A DNA stretch of 64,000 nt, taken from the NCBI GenBank assembly GCA_014238335.1, contig JABABI010000011.1:32335-96334 (forward strand), in the 5' to 3' direction. Shown here piece after piece: positions 1 to 9,496 of the stretch. The DNA is from Fuerstiella sp. (lineage in GTDB: Bacteria > Planctomycetota > Planctomycetia > Planctomycetales > Planctomycetaceae). How positions within the stretch are numbered: position 1 is the stretch's first letter; every line of letters begins with the position of its first letter. The notes beneath the pieces are model-generated. The model searched no databases and had not been told where the DNA came from. It worked only from the letters and a program-made list of their open reading frames with translations. A program made the translations under genes and the position numbers.

Positions 1-1378
1 CCCATCGTTTCAAGAACAGAGGATCGGCCTCAGAAGTTTTGATCATCGTCTGCCATTGTCCGTCGCGCCCAAGCTTCCATTCAACCGCAGCAGCTGGCAT
101 GGCGTTAAACACGTTTGCGTAAAACGAAGGCTTATCGTCCTGATGTTCCTCGGCCGCCATTACCCGGACCTGATAGTCGGCGCTTTTACGAGCGGCTCGG
201 TATTCCAGCAGATATTTCTGTCCGTCGAAATGCATGACGGTGTGACCGTTGGGCGTACCGTCAGCACACAGAGTATGTGGGATGTCGTTTTCATCGGGGC
301 GGCCGGACCACCAGGATCCGGAAACCGTCACGTTGATGATGTGGTGATGTGGTTGTGGCTTTTTCCAGCCGAGACTCTCATCGATCATCACGTGTTCATG
401 ATGGTGTGTGTGACCGGCCAGAGACACGCAGTGTTCGCGAGATTCCAGAATGCGAAACAAACGGTCGCGTTTGGGTTCCAGCCAGGGCGTCGACTTGACC
501 AGCGGGATATGCATCATTGCTACAACGAGTCGGCCCTGTGGCACGTTCTTCAGGTCGTTTTCGACGAAATCCAGTTGTTTGTCGCTCAATCCTGAACGGT
601 AAAATCGACGTTCTCCGTCCGTCATCCAGTGTACATCATCGATCACGAGAAAATGGACTCCGCCGTAGTCGAACGAAAAATAGGCTGGGCCATAAACGCG
701 TTCAAAGGTTTCGTCGCTGTATTCGTCTTTGTCCGTGGCAAAGTTTATGTCGTGATTCCCAATAACACTGTACCACGGAATCCCGATGCGACCGACCGTG
801 CGATTGAAGCTGTCAAACAGATTCAGGTCGTCGAACAGGATGTCGCCGAGGGTTACTCCGAATGCTGCATTGGTGCCAATCAGGCCTTCCACGACGTCGT
901 GAGCGATGTAGTCGATTTCCTTTTGGTCTCGGGGCTGCGGGTCGCCGAAAAAGACGACATCAAAAGCTGAAGGCTCGTCTTGTTTGTAGAGCGGAAAGTC
1001 GATGGTACGCGGCAGAGGGCCGGTTGGTGGCACTCCCGGAAACTTGAGATCCGTGGGCGACCCGCCCGGCTTGTGGATGTAGTAGAAACGTGACAGATGG
1101 TCCTTGTCCATTTGAGTGCGATAGCCAGTCGGTTTCACCACAAAGACGATCGTGTCGTTGTCGACATCGATGGAGTACCCTCCGACTCCGTCTGTGACGA
1201 CAACCTTCTGTCCATTGGAGACAGCGACTCCGACCAGAGGGTGTTCGCCGTTGTCAAACACGCCATTGTTATTGGCGTCAACAAATACGGTACCCCGCGC
1301 GATTTCTTCAAACCCGTGGGACCGGTCGATGGCAACTCCAAGGAACAGGATAACAACAGACAACGACTTTAGACGCAT
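1..1378 (-). CDS. Calcineurin-like metallophosphoesterase, exported, 3' end cut by window
   Basis: About 459 codons are visible and the reading frame runs off the window start, so the C-terminus is missing. Residues 1-22 form a signal peptide. An N-terminal SdrD-B/carboxypeptidase-regulatory-like segment follows (VDANNNGVFDNGE, about residues 32-44). The metallophosphatase core then shows GDPQPRDQ (about 145), GDILFDD (about 176), GNHDINF (about 209) and AGHTHHHEH (about 318), the usual metal-binding set. This order of a regulatory-like N-domain, a calcineurin core and a C-terminal domain is known from exported Bacteroidetes and planctomycete phosphoesterases. The substrate cannot be read from sequence. 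ATG at 1378 is chosen because AGGAAA lies about 6 nt upstream; ATG at 1393 is in frame and possible. No close functional partner is seen. Confidence 0.85.
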   Translation of the reverse strand, partial: MRLKSLSVVILFLGVAIDRSHGFEEIARGTVFVDANNNGVFDNGEHPLVGVAVSNGQKVVVTDGVGGYSIDVDNDTIVFVVKPTGYRTQMDKDHLSRFYYIHKPGGSPTDLKFPGVPPTGPLPRTIDFPLYKQDEPSAFDVVFFGDPQPRDQKEIDYIAHDVVEGLIGTNAAFGVTLGDILFDDLNLFDSFNRTVGRIGIPWYSVIGNHDINFATDKDEYSDETFERVYGPAYFSFDYGGVHFLVIDDVHWMTDGERRFYRSGLSDKQLDFVENDLKNVPQGRLVVAMMHIPLVKSTPWLEPKRDRLFRILESREHCVSLAGHTHHHEHVMIDESLGWKKPQPHHHIINVTVSGSWWSGRPDENDIPHTLCADGTPNGHTVMHFDGQKYLLEYRAARKSADYQVRVMAAEEHQDDKPSFYANVFNAMPAAAVEWKLGRDGQWQTMIKTSEADPLFLKRW

Positions 1379-1718
1379 TGGGATTTCCTGCATGCCTGAA
1401 TAAGAATCGTGGCGAGATTTCATCTCAGCGACTTGATCGTCGCCCGGATAGTTTGTTCAGTTTGAGTAAATATTACGGACGAGATGCCTGTCTCTGATCG
1501 GAACTGTTCTGAGCGAATGAGGGTTTTTCAGTTTACACTGTGTGTTGGATGAGTTGGCCAAACACCAACCATGTGGATCCTGGAGTCTGCAAGTCTAACA
1601 ATTGTTAACCCGCATTGCAGGCGACCAGCGTGTCGTAATTCAACAGGGTGCAGTAACTGATTGTGGGGACGCGGTGTGACGTCCATGAACAGTTCTCCGA
1701 CAGCAGATCTTGCTGTGT
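1379..1718. other. Intergenic stretch with a 12-bp palindrome
   Basis: No supported gene. It lies upstream of the minus-strand phosphoesterase and downstream of the minus-strand BatA gene, so it should hold the phosphoesterase promoter. A perfect palindrome TAACAATTGTTA sits at 1596-1607 and could be an operator. I see no clear -35/-10 pair. Confidence 0.3.
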
Positions 1719-4040
1719 TCAGGGCCCGTCCGGCAGCGGTGCAGAGGTGGTGCCCCGGTTTTGATGCGCCGTATCGGCGTGGCCCCGCAATACCAGCCTT
1801 CGCGTCATGCACACCTCAAGCAGCAGCATTCCGAGGAACACGAACAGCAGCAGTCCCCAGAGTTCACTGCGAGACTCCCCGCCATACATCCGCTTTCGAA
1901 GACTCTCCATCGACTCCACAAACGTTATCCGGTTGTTAACGATCAATCGGGCGTGATCGTCAGCGGCCAGTTCAGCCGGATCGTCTTCGGCATGGTCATA
2001 GTTCACGACGAATGAGTCTATTGGTTTTGCCTCCATGTTCTGACCACCTCTCAACTCGTAGTTGCCAGGTAAACGTGTGCCAGGCAGCTGCACCGTCCAT
2101 TCGGGATCGTTGTCAGTGGTGGTGGCGTCCGCGGTGAAATCAAAGGGCCCCGTAAACCGGAATTCGGCCTTCTCATGTTCCTCGGAACTCTTTGGAAGTA
2201 TCGTTGTCAATTGCTCACCAAACCCAACGTTTCGGCGAGTCCGCGACGACGCCATCTGGAATAGTGCTTCATGCAGGAACGGTACGTAGTCGGGACGTGT
2301 CGGCAGCCTATTCCATACAGCATCAATGTTGCTTGTCATTAGCAGGACACTTCCTCGACCGTACGGCAGCTGCAGCAGCAATGGGTCCCCCGACGACAAT
2401 TGTGCAACTGTGACGGGTGTCGGCCCTGTTGGGGCGGCACTCTGAAGTTGTTTCACTCCGCCGTGAGGCGGCGGTTCTGCTGTCTGACGTGGCTGGTCTG
2501 TTTCCGGCAATGCGTTTGCCGCTTCGATCAGCCACCAGCGGTCGAAAGTGGCCGTCAAAAAAGTGGCCCCGTCGCGTTCACGAAACCGATTCAGCCACGC
2601 GGCTTCAAGGCTGTATGGTGCGATTGTTGTTGGGGTCACGGCATCCGGATCGGCACTGCGAACACGCTTCAGTTTAAGTTGAGGAAACACACTGCCGTAA
2701 AGTTCACGAAATGATTCGGGAGACGACCTGGGTCCCAGAGAAATAAAGAGCCCCTTGCCACTGGCAGTGAACCCGTGAAGAGCATCGGCCATTCCCACCG
2801 GCAGTTCATCGACATCCGGCAGGACGACAGCAGCCATGTCTCGCAGATGGTCAGGTGTTAAGTCGCGAGCACGGACAGTCTTTGTCAGGATCCAGGGAGC
2901 TTTGTTCGCCGGGGCCGTCAGCGCCAGCTGCGCGAAGAAGGTATTCCACTTCGTCTTGTCCAGGCTGCCGGAAGCTTCGACCAGAAGCACCGGAATTGCA
3001 GTTGTTACACGGACGGCCGCATGACTTGCGTTGTCTGCCATCACGGAATCATTCGGCAGATCGACTTTAACGGTAATCAGATTCGTCCCTTCCATCGAAA
3101 AGCGAATCGAACGACTAAACGTCGTTTCTGATTCTGCCGGCACTGACACCGTTGCATCGAGATTGGCGACACGCTGTCCGTTCAGGAGAATCTGCAGGGG
3201 GACGTCGACTGTCGCTGTACCTGCGTTGCGGATCGGCACCTGAAAGCTGACGGGGAATCCGGGGACGGACAAATCCCTCGAAACTTCAATGCGGCCGATC
3301 GAAATGTTCTGACGTATTGGAGCCAGTCCCGCACTCAGATCGACGACCCACAACGACGGCCGCACTGATGGAAAGTTCAGGACATCATCAAATCGCTTCC
3401 ATGCGGTACTATTCGCAACAGACCAACCGGCTCTCTGACGGTCAGTCAGCACGACAATTTCGCGTGATCCGTTACTGCACCGTCCCAGGATTCCGACGGC
3501 TTCTTCACACGCCTGCCGCAGGTCTGCCGCGCCGGCCGGCGGTGGAATTCCGTCCAGCTCTTCGCCGATAATGCTGCGATCCTGCAAAGGAGATTCATTG
3601 ATTTGCACGGGCCTGTCGCGAGCGTCAATGACTGCGACCGTGTCACCGGCCTGCAGCGTCTGCAGAAACTCCTGAGCACGTTGAATGGCCTTCTGGTGCA
3701 GAGAAATCAGGCCATCACTGCGCCCCATCGAATTGGATCCATCGATCACCAGAACCACGTCGCGTGAGCCGGCCGAATTATAGCCCATCAGAAAGCCGCT
3801 GCTGATCCATGGGCGTGAGGCTGCCACAGCGATGAGACAGATGGCGGCCATGCGGACCAGCAACAGCAGCAACTCTTCCAGCTTCATCTTGCGGCGAGTC
3901 TTGCGGCTGGGATCCAGAAACTGCATCGCCCCCCAACTCACGACGTCGTATCGACGACGACTCAGCAAATGGGCTACAACCGGCAGCGTCACCCCCGCCA
4001 GGCCCAGCAGCATCATGGGATTGAGGAAAAACTGAAGCAT
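1719..4040 (-). CDS. BatA-domain/VWA membrane protein
   Basis: 773 residues. The N-terminus matches the aerotolerance-regulator (BatA) N-terminal domain: a hydrophobic start, the HLLSRRR.. motif, a predicted amphipathic LEELLLLLVR stretch and a second membrane segment (about 55-72). A von Willebrand A-like domain follows with VIDGSNSMGRS (about 97-107), a MIDAS-type DxSxS motif. The middle is a large extracytoplasmic region with beta-rich, CARDB-like text (VPIRNAGTATVDVPLQILLN). A membrane helix near 735-755 (LLLFVFLGMLLLEVC) precedes a short cytoplasmic tail. Planctomycete homologues usually sit in MoxR-DUF58-BatA operons; here it follows a ketoacyl-synthase-like gene by 48 bp and no MoxR is visible. 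Its role is unknown, and a scaffold or envelope-stress function is inference. Confidence 0.8.
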   Translation of the reverse strand: MLQFFLNPMMLLGLAGVTLPVVAHLLSRRRYDVVSWGAMQFLDPSRKTRRKMKLEELLLLLVRMAAICLIAVAASRPWISSGFLMGYNSAGSRDVVLVIDGSNSMGRSDGLISLHQKAIQRAQEFLQTLQAGDTVAVIDARDRPVQINESPLQDRSIIGEELDGIPPPAGAADLRQACEEAVGILGRCSNGSREIVVLTDRQRAGWSVANSTAWKRFDDVLNFPSVRPSLWVVDLSAGLAPIRQNISIGRIEVSRDLSVPGFPVSFQVPIRNAGTATVDVPLQILLNGQRVANLDATVSVPAESETTFSRSIRFSMEGTNLITVKVDLPNDSVMADNASHAAVRVTTAIPVLLVEASGSLDKTKWNTFFAQLALTAPANKAPWILTKTVRARDLTPDHLRDMAAVVLPDVDELPVGMADALHGFTASGKGLFISLGPRSSPESFRELYGSVFPQLKLKRVRSADPDAVTPTTIAPYSLEAAWLNRFRERDGATFLTATFDRWWLIEAANALPETDQPRQTAEPPPHGGVKQLQSAAPTGPTPVTVAQLSSGDPLLLQLPYGRGSVLLMTSNIDAVWNRLPTRPDYVPFLHEALFQMASSRTRRNVGFGEQLTTILPKSSEEHEKAEFRFTGPFDFTADATTTDNDPEWTVQLPGTRLPGNYELRGGQNMEAKPIDSFVVNYDHAEDDPAELAADDHARLIVNNRITFVESMESLRKRMYGGESRSELWGLLLFVFLGMLLLEVCMTRRLVLRGHADTAHQNRGTTSAPLPDGP

Positions 4041-4088
4041 GCTCGGTCAGCTGCGGCCTGCGAGGAAGGTCGGTGTTACCGGTGTGGT

Positions 4089-5393
4089 TTACACACCGAT
4101 GACGACGGCACTGCATTGCCCCATGCGGGTCACGCTGGTTTTTAGAAACAGCTTGTTGCCGGTCGCAAGATGCTCATCCGCAACCACGTTCAGTTGTGCA
4201 TCATCATCAGAGGCGCGGAAGTTCAGGGTCTTCGGTACGACACCGTGCTTCAAGCCCAGAATCGATACCGCCATTTCGGCCAAACCGGATCCGCTGCCGG
4301 CACTACCGAGATAACTTTTCGGAGCAGTCACAGGTACGCTTTCGGCTTTGTCTGCCAGGATACTTCGGATGGCGCGGCTTTCATAGCCGTCACGCTGCAG
4401 GTGTCCGGATGCACACATATTCACATGTCCCAGATCGGCAGCGCTGACGTCGGCTCGCTGCAATGCTGCAGCCGCTGCCTGTTCGACTGCCAGCTGCTCA
4501 TTCGCCTGGCCATTTTTATCCAGTACGCAACTGGCCGCCGTGCTCAGCAGAGTCCCCAGAATCGTCGCTCCCCGAGCCTCAGCGTGTGTCCGCGACTCCA
4601 GAATGAACGTACAGGCACTTTCTGCCATGACTTCACCTCGTCGGTCTTTATCCAGCGGCCGACAGCGATCGGCCACCGGCCCGTCGGCCAAAGTGTCCCA
4701 CAGCTTGTGCTGGCACGACTTCACGGCGTGTAGACGTGTGCCCGTTGTGCCGGTGATCATAATGTCGGCACGGCCACGTCGAATAATGTTGGCTGCTTCT
4801 GACAGGACAAGTCCACCCGATGCTTCGTCATGGGTAATGGAATTGTTCGGGCCGCGCGCATCCACCGCAATTCCAATGTGACAGCCGGGCATGTTCGGCA
4901 GGTAGCGCAACAACCACAGTGGCTCCATCCCTTTGAAACGGTCCCCGCCGCAGTTGCCCCAGCGGTCATACGAGAACGATGAGTCGTCAGCCTTGCATGC
5001 AACGCCTGCATCCAGCAGCACGTCGGGAGGGCTGGACATCAGGTTTGCGCCGAAATCCACTCCGATACGTTGTGGTGGCACGCTGCCTGGTTCGATTCCG
5101 GCATGCTGAACGGCCTGAAGGGCCGATGCCACTCCCAGCTGGATCTCACGACACATGACCTTGATCTGCTTCTTGACCTTGCTGAGGTGTTCTTTTCTCG
5201 CGGACTTGGCGGTGAATTCGGTTACTTCTCCACCGATGCAGTCCGGAGTTCCCACATGGCTGAGATGTTCCACCTGACGAAAGCCACAATTCCCGGCCTT
5301 CAGGCTCTCCCAGAAAGCGTCCTCGCCGATTCCAATTGAGGACATGAGTCCGATGCCAGTGATAACAATGTCGCCGGAATAACTATGAGACAT
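4089..5393 (-). CDS. Beta-ketoacyl synthase homologue without the catalytic triad
   Basis: 434 residues with thiolase-fold KAS landmarks: VITGIGLMSSIG at the N-terminus, GPNNSIT..EASGG (about 181-194), the D...E pattern after VNMCASG, and KSYLGSAGSGSG near 359-370. The three catalytic positions of FabF-type enzymes look replaced. The nucleophile cysteine (TACxSG) aligns with Glu190 in HDEASG, the first histidine (NxHGT) with Cys327, and the second histidine (KSxxGH) with Ser364. It therefore should not condense acyl chains by the normal route. Chain-length factors of type II polyketide synthases are a known precedent for inactive KAS paralogues. No ACP or partner KAS is seen nearby. It precedes the BatA gene by 48 bp and may be co-transcribed. 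Function unknown. Confidence 0.8.
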   Translation of the reverse strand: MSHSYSGDIVITGIGLMSSIGIGEDAFWESLKAGNCGFRQVEHLSHVGTPDCIGGEVTEFTAKSARKEHLSKVKKQIKVMCREIQLGVASALQAVQHAGIEPGSVPPQRIGVDFGANLMSSPPDVLLDAGVACKADDSSFSYDRWGNCGGDRFKGMEPLWLLRYLPNMPGCHIGIAVDARGPNNSITHDEASGGLVLSEAANIIRRGRADIMITGTTGTRLHAVKSCQHKLWDTLADGPVADRCRPLDKDRRGEVMAESACTFILESRTHAEARGATILGTLLSTAASCVLDKNGQANEQLAVEQAAAAALQRADVSAADLGHVNMCASGHLQRDGYESRAIRSILADKAESVPVTAPKSYLGSAGSGSGLAEMAVSILGLKHGVVPKTLNFRASDDDAQLNVVADEHLATGNKLFLKTSVTRMGQCSAVVIGV

Positions 5394-5709
5394 GAGGGCT
5401 GAAGCTCATCAATGGGTTGACGTTATGGCAGTCCGCTTGGCGACGTTTGCGTCACAATTCGTCGCCTTGCCGGAAGCACAGGTTGTCAATTCTACTCATG
5501 CAATGTCTGGAATGTCGTGGCGTTGCGGGGTTTTTCGTGTTTGAGGCGAAAGTGACGATTATTGGGTAGTCTGCGCAGAAAACGCTGGACTTCACGAGTG
5601 ACAGCAAACCATCCCAAACTGCCGCGATTTCGACACGGTTTCCGACAAAAAAAGCCTCAGGACGCCAGGTGATGGGGGAATTCAGCCGGTCATACAGAAT
5701 TTGGGTCAC
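5394..5709. other. Intergenic stretch, one doubtful short ORF
   Basis: No confident gene. A minus-strand frame from GTG 5709 to 5452 (85 codons) starts right at the stop of the phosphodiesterase gene, and its first half (SPITWRPEAFFVGNRVEI) looks protein-like. The second half does not, and no recognisable family or ribosome binding site was seen. I leave it unannotated. Confidence 0.3.
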
Positions 5710-6474
5710 TCAGAATGAGTATTCCGTCCCCGGTTCTGCAACGACGATGGGTGAGACGGAGAGCGCTGAGAAATCGCTGAGAATTTCTTCTCGAAGTGTG
5801 GACTTCAGATGGACTGCCAGCCAGTTAACGCTCCTTTCCAGTTTGCGCTGTTCCCTCAGGAATGTGGAGGGCGTCAGATGCATCGTGTGTTCAGCAAGTC
5901 CCGCCATCGACTCAGGAAAACTAAGCTCCAGAAACACAGCATTCAGATTCGGCTGCCGGTTCAGAAAATCCCACGCCTGAGTCACTGGTGCAGTATCAGA
6001 GACAATCGCGACTGCACTGTGCCCGTCGTCGACAAGGAACCCGAATGTCGGAATCAGATGATCGAGCGGGATCGGAGTGATGGAGAGATCACCGATCAGA
6101 AACGTTTCGAACTCACGCATCGTCTGCCACGAAAAGAAGGGAGCTTCGGTCTGAGCAATTCGTACCAGGTCCGGCCAGATTCGATCGTTGAACACGTGCG
6201 ACTCAACCGCCCGCTGAGTTTCTTCACCGGCACACAGGACCACGGGATCGCCCGTCGGACAGTAGACGTTCTCAAGAAACACCGGCAGTGACGCGATATG
6301 GTCAAAATGCGAGTGCGACAGCAGGACATGACTAAGTTTTTGCTGTCGTGCGACGGGATGCATGAATCCTATGCACCCGGCATCAATCGCAACCGTATCG
6401 TTGATCAGATACGAGACGGTGAACTGGTGTCGTGCGGATTGCCCGATAGTTGACTCTACAACCTGAATCTTCAT
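5710..6474 (-). CDS. Class-II 3',5'-cyclic-nucleotide phosphodiesterase-like (MBL fold)
   Basis: 254 residues from ATG 6474, which has GAGG about 6 nt upstream; GTG at 6492 is the alternative. The metallo-beta-lactamase metal motif is HSHFDHIASL, followed by a possible ligand histidine in PLDHLIPTFGF, SDTAP and a terminal AVHLKS. The segment LELSFPE..GLAEHTMHLTP resembles the class-II cAMP phosphodiesterase signature (ExSfP...GHLTP) of yeast Pde1 and bacterial CpdP. These enzymes hydrolyse cAMP or cGMP to the 5' nucleotide. The gene lies about 150 bp downstream of the decaheme cytochrome on the same strand. With the cyclase at 13949 and the cyclic-nucleotide-binding ferredoxin at 9493 it would complete a signalling loop. 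Family assignment is fairly sure; substrate is inferred. Confidence 0.75.
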   Translation of the reverse strand: MKIQVVESTIGQSARHQFTVSYLINDTVAIDAGCIGFMHPVARQQKLSHVLLSHSHFDHIASLPVFLENVYCPTGDPVVLCAGEETQRAVESHVFNDRIWPDLVRIAQTEAPFFSWQTMREFETFLIGDLSITPIPLDHLIPTFGFLVDDGHSAVAIVSDTAPVTQAWDFLNRQPNLNAVFLELSFPESMAGLAEHTMHLTPSTFLREQRKLERSVNWLAVHLKSTLREEILSDFSALSVSPIVVAEPGTEYSF

Positions 6475-6624
6475 TGACTGCCTCGTGTGCACGCATGAAC
6501 TGACTGACTCGGAGACGGTCGACAGTTATGGCCGAACTGAAAGCTGCGACGTATTCTGTGACCAGCAGAAAAGAAAAATTCTCGATTGAGCTCGAATAGG
6601 AACATGACTTCGTTCCGTGCCGCA

Positions 6625-8667
6625 TCAGGGACTATGAACATGATAATTATGGCATTCGAGACACGTTTGCGATACGGTCGATTTGTTGTGGCAGGACACG
6701 CATTGACTTCGCTTGATTGGGCTCAACCCGCTGGACAATGGACAGGCATCTTCCGTTTGCGGCTTCCATCGACCCAGATCGTCACGGGTAAAGTATTCCG
6801 GGCGAAAGAAATCGAGAGCCTGTTGTTCTTTCTGGATCTGATGACATGTCAGACATGATTCAGCGTTGTTGTTCTGCGTATGAGATTCATGACGAAAATT
6901 TGTGAACGGTGCATCACCAATAGGCTTTTTCGTGTTCCAGTTGACCTGCAGGACTCCGTCGCCGTCAGTGCTTGTTGTATGGCAGGACAGGCAGCGTCCG
7001 GTGGCCAGTGGTCCGCTGCGGCTTATTTCTCCCGACCCGGAGGGGTTCGCCAGTGCCGTATACATTTCCAGGAGTTCATCCGAAACAGCTTCACCCTGAA
7101 CCAGCGGTGCCAGATTGTCCAGCAGGCCACGCATTACAGGGTCCGCATGTGACACCGGTCTATATCGTATCGTGCGGTCGATGTCAGAGATATACCATCC
7201 GCGAGTGGGCGGGACCGCCCGAGTCTCAGGGAGAGCCACACCGGCTGTTTCCGGAAGAGGCTGGTTGGTGGCGTGGGCTGCCAACTCTTCACTGAGCCGG
7301 GGAAACCACGATTGCGATGCAGCGACAAGCATCGGGCTCATGCCGGCAAACGAGTCAGCCAGCCACGAATATTCTTTCGGCAGACGTTCTGTCAGGGCCA
7401 TTTCACCACCGCGGCGGACCTGCAGGAGCAGTTGTTTGCACTGCCAGATCATGGCAGAACTGATGCCGCCGGGACTCGTGCCGGAATCCGCTTCCGCAAA
7501 CAGAAGCGACATGAATGGTGGCATGTCCCGCAGAGACGCCTCAGTCACCGGCCAGTTGCCATGAATCGAGTCTTCGCCCGATTCCGTATCCGGCCGTTGG
7601 GTGACCTGAGGCAGGCCGAAGAAAGGGACGCCTGGAAAGGGAAGATCCACAATCTGTGATTCATGACAAGTGGCGCACGTGCGGTCGAAATCCGCACTCA
7701 GCATCATGCCGCCGCCTGCATCCAGATGATGGCACGTTGAGCAGGATGTTGACGATTCTGCGCCGGGACTGTGCGCCGTCTCATCACTGGTATGAAAGTA
7801 TGCGTTTAGATGGCGTGCGTGGTCAAAGTAAATATTTGGTCGCGTCTGATGGGGGAACTGCTCAAAGTCCGGATGGCCGTGAGTAAAGTCAGCAAACTGT
7901 GACTTGTGACAGGTCTGACATTGCTGGTCTGACAGCGTTGATAAATCAAATGATCGGCCGTGGTGTTCCTGATGACAGACGGAACACGATAGCTCCTGGT
8001 TGGACGACACGGATCCGACGATGGCTGCCAGCTGTGAGGATCTACGCACTGAATCCGGATTCTCATCCGCCCCTGCGGTCAGTTCCGCCAATCTTTGTCG
8101 GTTGATGCTATGTGGAGAAAACGGAGCAGCACCGATATCGTGGTGGCACTTCAGGCATTTCTCACTGTCTGCTGTTGAAAGGTGTAAACCGACAGCCGTT
8201 GACAGCAGGTTGGTGCCTGGTTCGGCCGCGACATGACACGCAGCACAGTTCGTTTCGAGACCCGCATGGGCAGACGCAATCGCACCGGGGGAAAGTGAAG
8301 ACTTAGGACCGGACTGCGCGAACGCGATCAGACAACAGGCCAGTGAGATTGCAGCGCAGATGGCTCCTGCCACTTTTCTCCGCTTAAGCAGACTCATCCG
8401 AGGCTGACAGGATTCATCAGCCTGACAGCAGGTTCCGTCCGTACCAGGGCCGTCTGCACATTTTCCTCCGTACAGGACAGATCGGGTGCAGCGGTAACGG
8501 TCTTCGACTTTTTCCGGCTCGCACTGACTGCGAACAGTGCACTCACCGTCAGCGCTGGGGCCCAGACGACAGGGCCTGCCATCGCACGCTTTGCCACACA
8601 CCCACACGTCACCGGGACGTTCGTAGGAACTGGATTTCCAGTCGAATTGTTGCAGGGGGGCCGTCAT
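6625..8667 (-). CDS. Decaheme cytochrome c with Cys-rich cytoplasmic N-terminus
   Basis: 680 residues from ATG 8667, 10 bp after the cytochrome b stop; the open frame extends to 8730 but that would overlap the upstream gene. Ten CxxCH motifs are present: CAACH, CLKCH, CSVCH, CQTCH, CSTCH, CATCH, CLSCH, CLTCH, CVSCH and CLECH. The first six lie in the N-terminal half and four in the C-terminal 170 residues. Residues 1-90 precede the only membrane helix (about 98-117) and hold ten cysteines in two related units, GPSADGEC..QC.P (36-51) and GPGTDGTC..SC.P (73-89). By the positive-inside rule (LLKRRK before the helix) this part should be cytoplasmic and the hemes periplasmic. It is last of the cytochrome genes in its operon. 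The Cys-rich part could bind a cluster or zinc; that is inference. Confidence 0.9.
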   Translation of the reverse strand: MTAPLQQFDWKSSSYERPGDVWVCGKACDGRPCRLGPSADGECTVRSQCEPEKVEDRYRCTRSVLYGGKCADGPGTDGTCCQADESCQPRMSLLKRRKVAGAICAAISLACCLIAFAQSGPKSSLSPGAIASAHAGLETNCAACHVAAEPGTNLLSTAVGLHLSTADSEKCLKCHHDIGAAPFSPHSINRQRLAELTAGADENPDSVRRSSQLAAIVGSVSSNQELSCSVCHQEHHGRSFDLSTLSDQQCQTCHKSQFADFTHGHPDFEQFPHQTRPNIYFDHARHLNAYFHTSDETAHSPGAESSTSCSTCHHLDAGGGMMLSADFDRTCATCHESQIVDLPFPGVPFFGLPQVTQRPDTESGEDSIHGNWPVTEASLRDMPPFMSLLFAEADSGTSPGGISSAMIWQCKQLLLQVRRGGEMALTERLPKEYSWLADSFAGMSPMLVAASQSWFPRLSEELAAHATNQPLPETAGVALPETRAVPPTRGWYISDIDRTIRYRPVSHADPVMRGLLDNLAPLVQGEAVSDELLEMYTALANPSGSGEISRSGPLATGRCLSCHTTSTDGDGVLQVNWNTKKPIGDAPFTNFRHESHTQNNNAESCLTCHQIQKEQQALDFFRPEYFTRDDLGRWKPQTEDACPLSSGLSPIKRSQCVSCHNKSTVSQTCLECHNYHVHSP

Positions 8668-8677
8668 ATAGATCGAG

Positions 8678-9496
8678 TCATTGACTGGTGTACGCCATCG
8701 CGATGACGACATGGCAGGAGGCAAACACAACCAGGGCCCACGTCAGCGGGACGTGCAGAAGCAGCCAGTATTTAATCAGTGACTGCATCGCATACTGATA
8801 ATCCAGGTCGTCCTTTCTTTTGACGCAATCCGCCAGATGTACCATTGTCTGTTCATCCCGCGCGTTTAGAAAACGTCGCGTGTCGGTAAGAGCATTCAAC
8901 AGTCCTGTGCAAGGTTTTGTGGAATGAATGACGTGGGAAAAAAAATTTGCCGGCCGCTGAAAAAACGAATGCAGGCGGCGCAGGTACAATTCACTCAGAA
9001 CTTCCGACGGTGCCTCGTCCTTTACCCCGGCAACAGAGGCTTCTGCTTCGTCACGCAGCATGCGGATGAAGACTGGAATACGTTCGCGGATCACCTCTTC
9101 GCCCCGGCCCGTCAGTCTGGGAGGAATCATGCGTGTCAGGATCAGTCCTACCACTCCTGTGCAGAAAACGATGAGAAACAGCAGCCCCGTCATTGTTTCT
9201 ATCAGTCCGCCGGGCCACTGCACGCCGGCATGCAGGAGAAAAACGGGCAGCGACAGCAGTCCGACGTACACATGGCACTGCAGCCACGCGGCAGACGATC
9301 CCAGCGGCAGCATCGCCAACTGTTTGCGCACACGGTACGACGCAAGAAACAGCACGCTGAAAGTCAGCAGCCAGCCCAACCATGTGCCCGGGCGTAAGAG
9401 GTGCGACTCCATCGTCCGGGAGGTGGCCATCAACAGAAGGCTGCATACAACGACGAATGTGGCTCCGGTAATTCTTCGGCGGACGAAAAGTGTCAT
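8678..9496 (-). CDS. Membrane cytochrome b-like subunit
   Basis: 272 residues with about five membrane helices: two near the N-terminus, two in the middle and one at the C-terminus, separated by a long charged loop (about 130-230). Four histidines lie in or beside helices: QCHVYVG, LLHAGVQW, LLHVPLTW and SCHVVIAM. This is the number and spacing expected for two b hemes in a four-helix bundle, as in NapC-independent quinol or ferric-reductase-like cytochrome b subunits. Its start overlaps the stop of the cyclic-nucleotide-binding ferredoxin by 4 bp (9493-9496), which implies translational coupling. It probably moves electrons across the membrane between the ferredoxin subunit and the decaheme protein. 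No close family name can be given. Confidence 0.75.
   Translation of the reverse strand: MTLFVRRRITGATFVVVCSLLLMATSRTMESHLLRPGTWLGWLLTFSVLFLASYRVRKQLAMLPLGSSAAWLQCHVYVGLLSLPVFLLHAGVQWPGGLIETMTGLLFLIVFCTGVVGLILTRMIPPRLTGRGEEVIRERIPVFIRMLRDEAEASVAGVKDEAPSEVLSELYLRRLHSFFQRPANFFSHVIHSTKPCTGLLNALTDTRRFLNARDEQTMVHLADCVKRKDDLDYQYAMQSLIKYWLLLHVPLTWALVVFASCHVVIAMAYTSQ

Noticed and set aside
5452..5709. 85-codon frame after the phosphodiesterase
   Set aside because: GTG start without ribosome binding site; only the first half looks protein-like; no family recognised.
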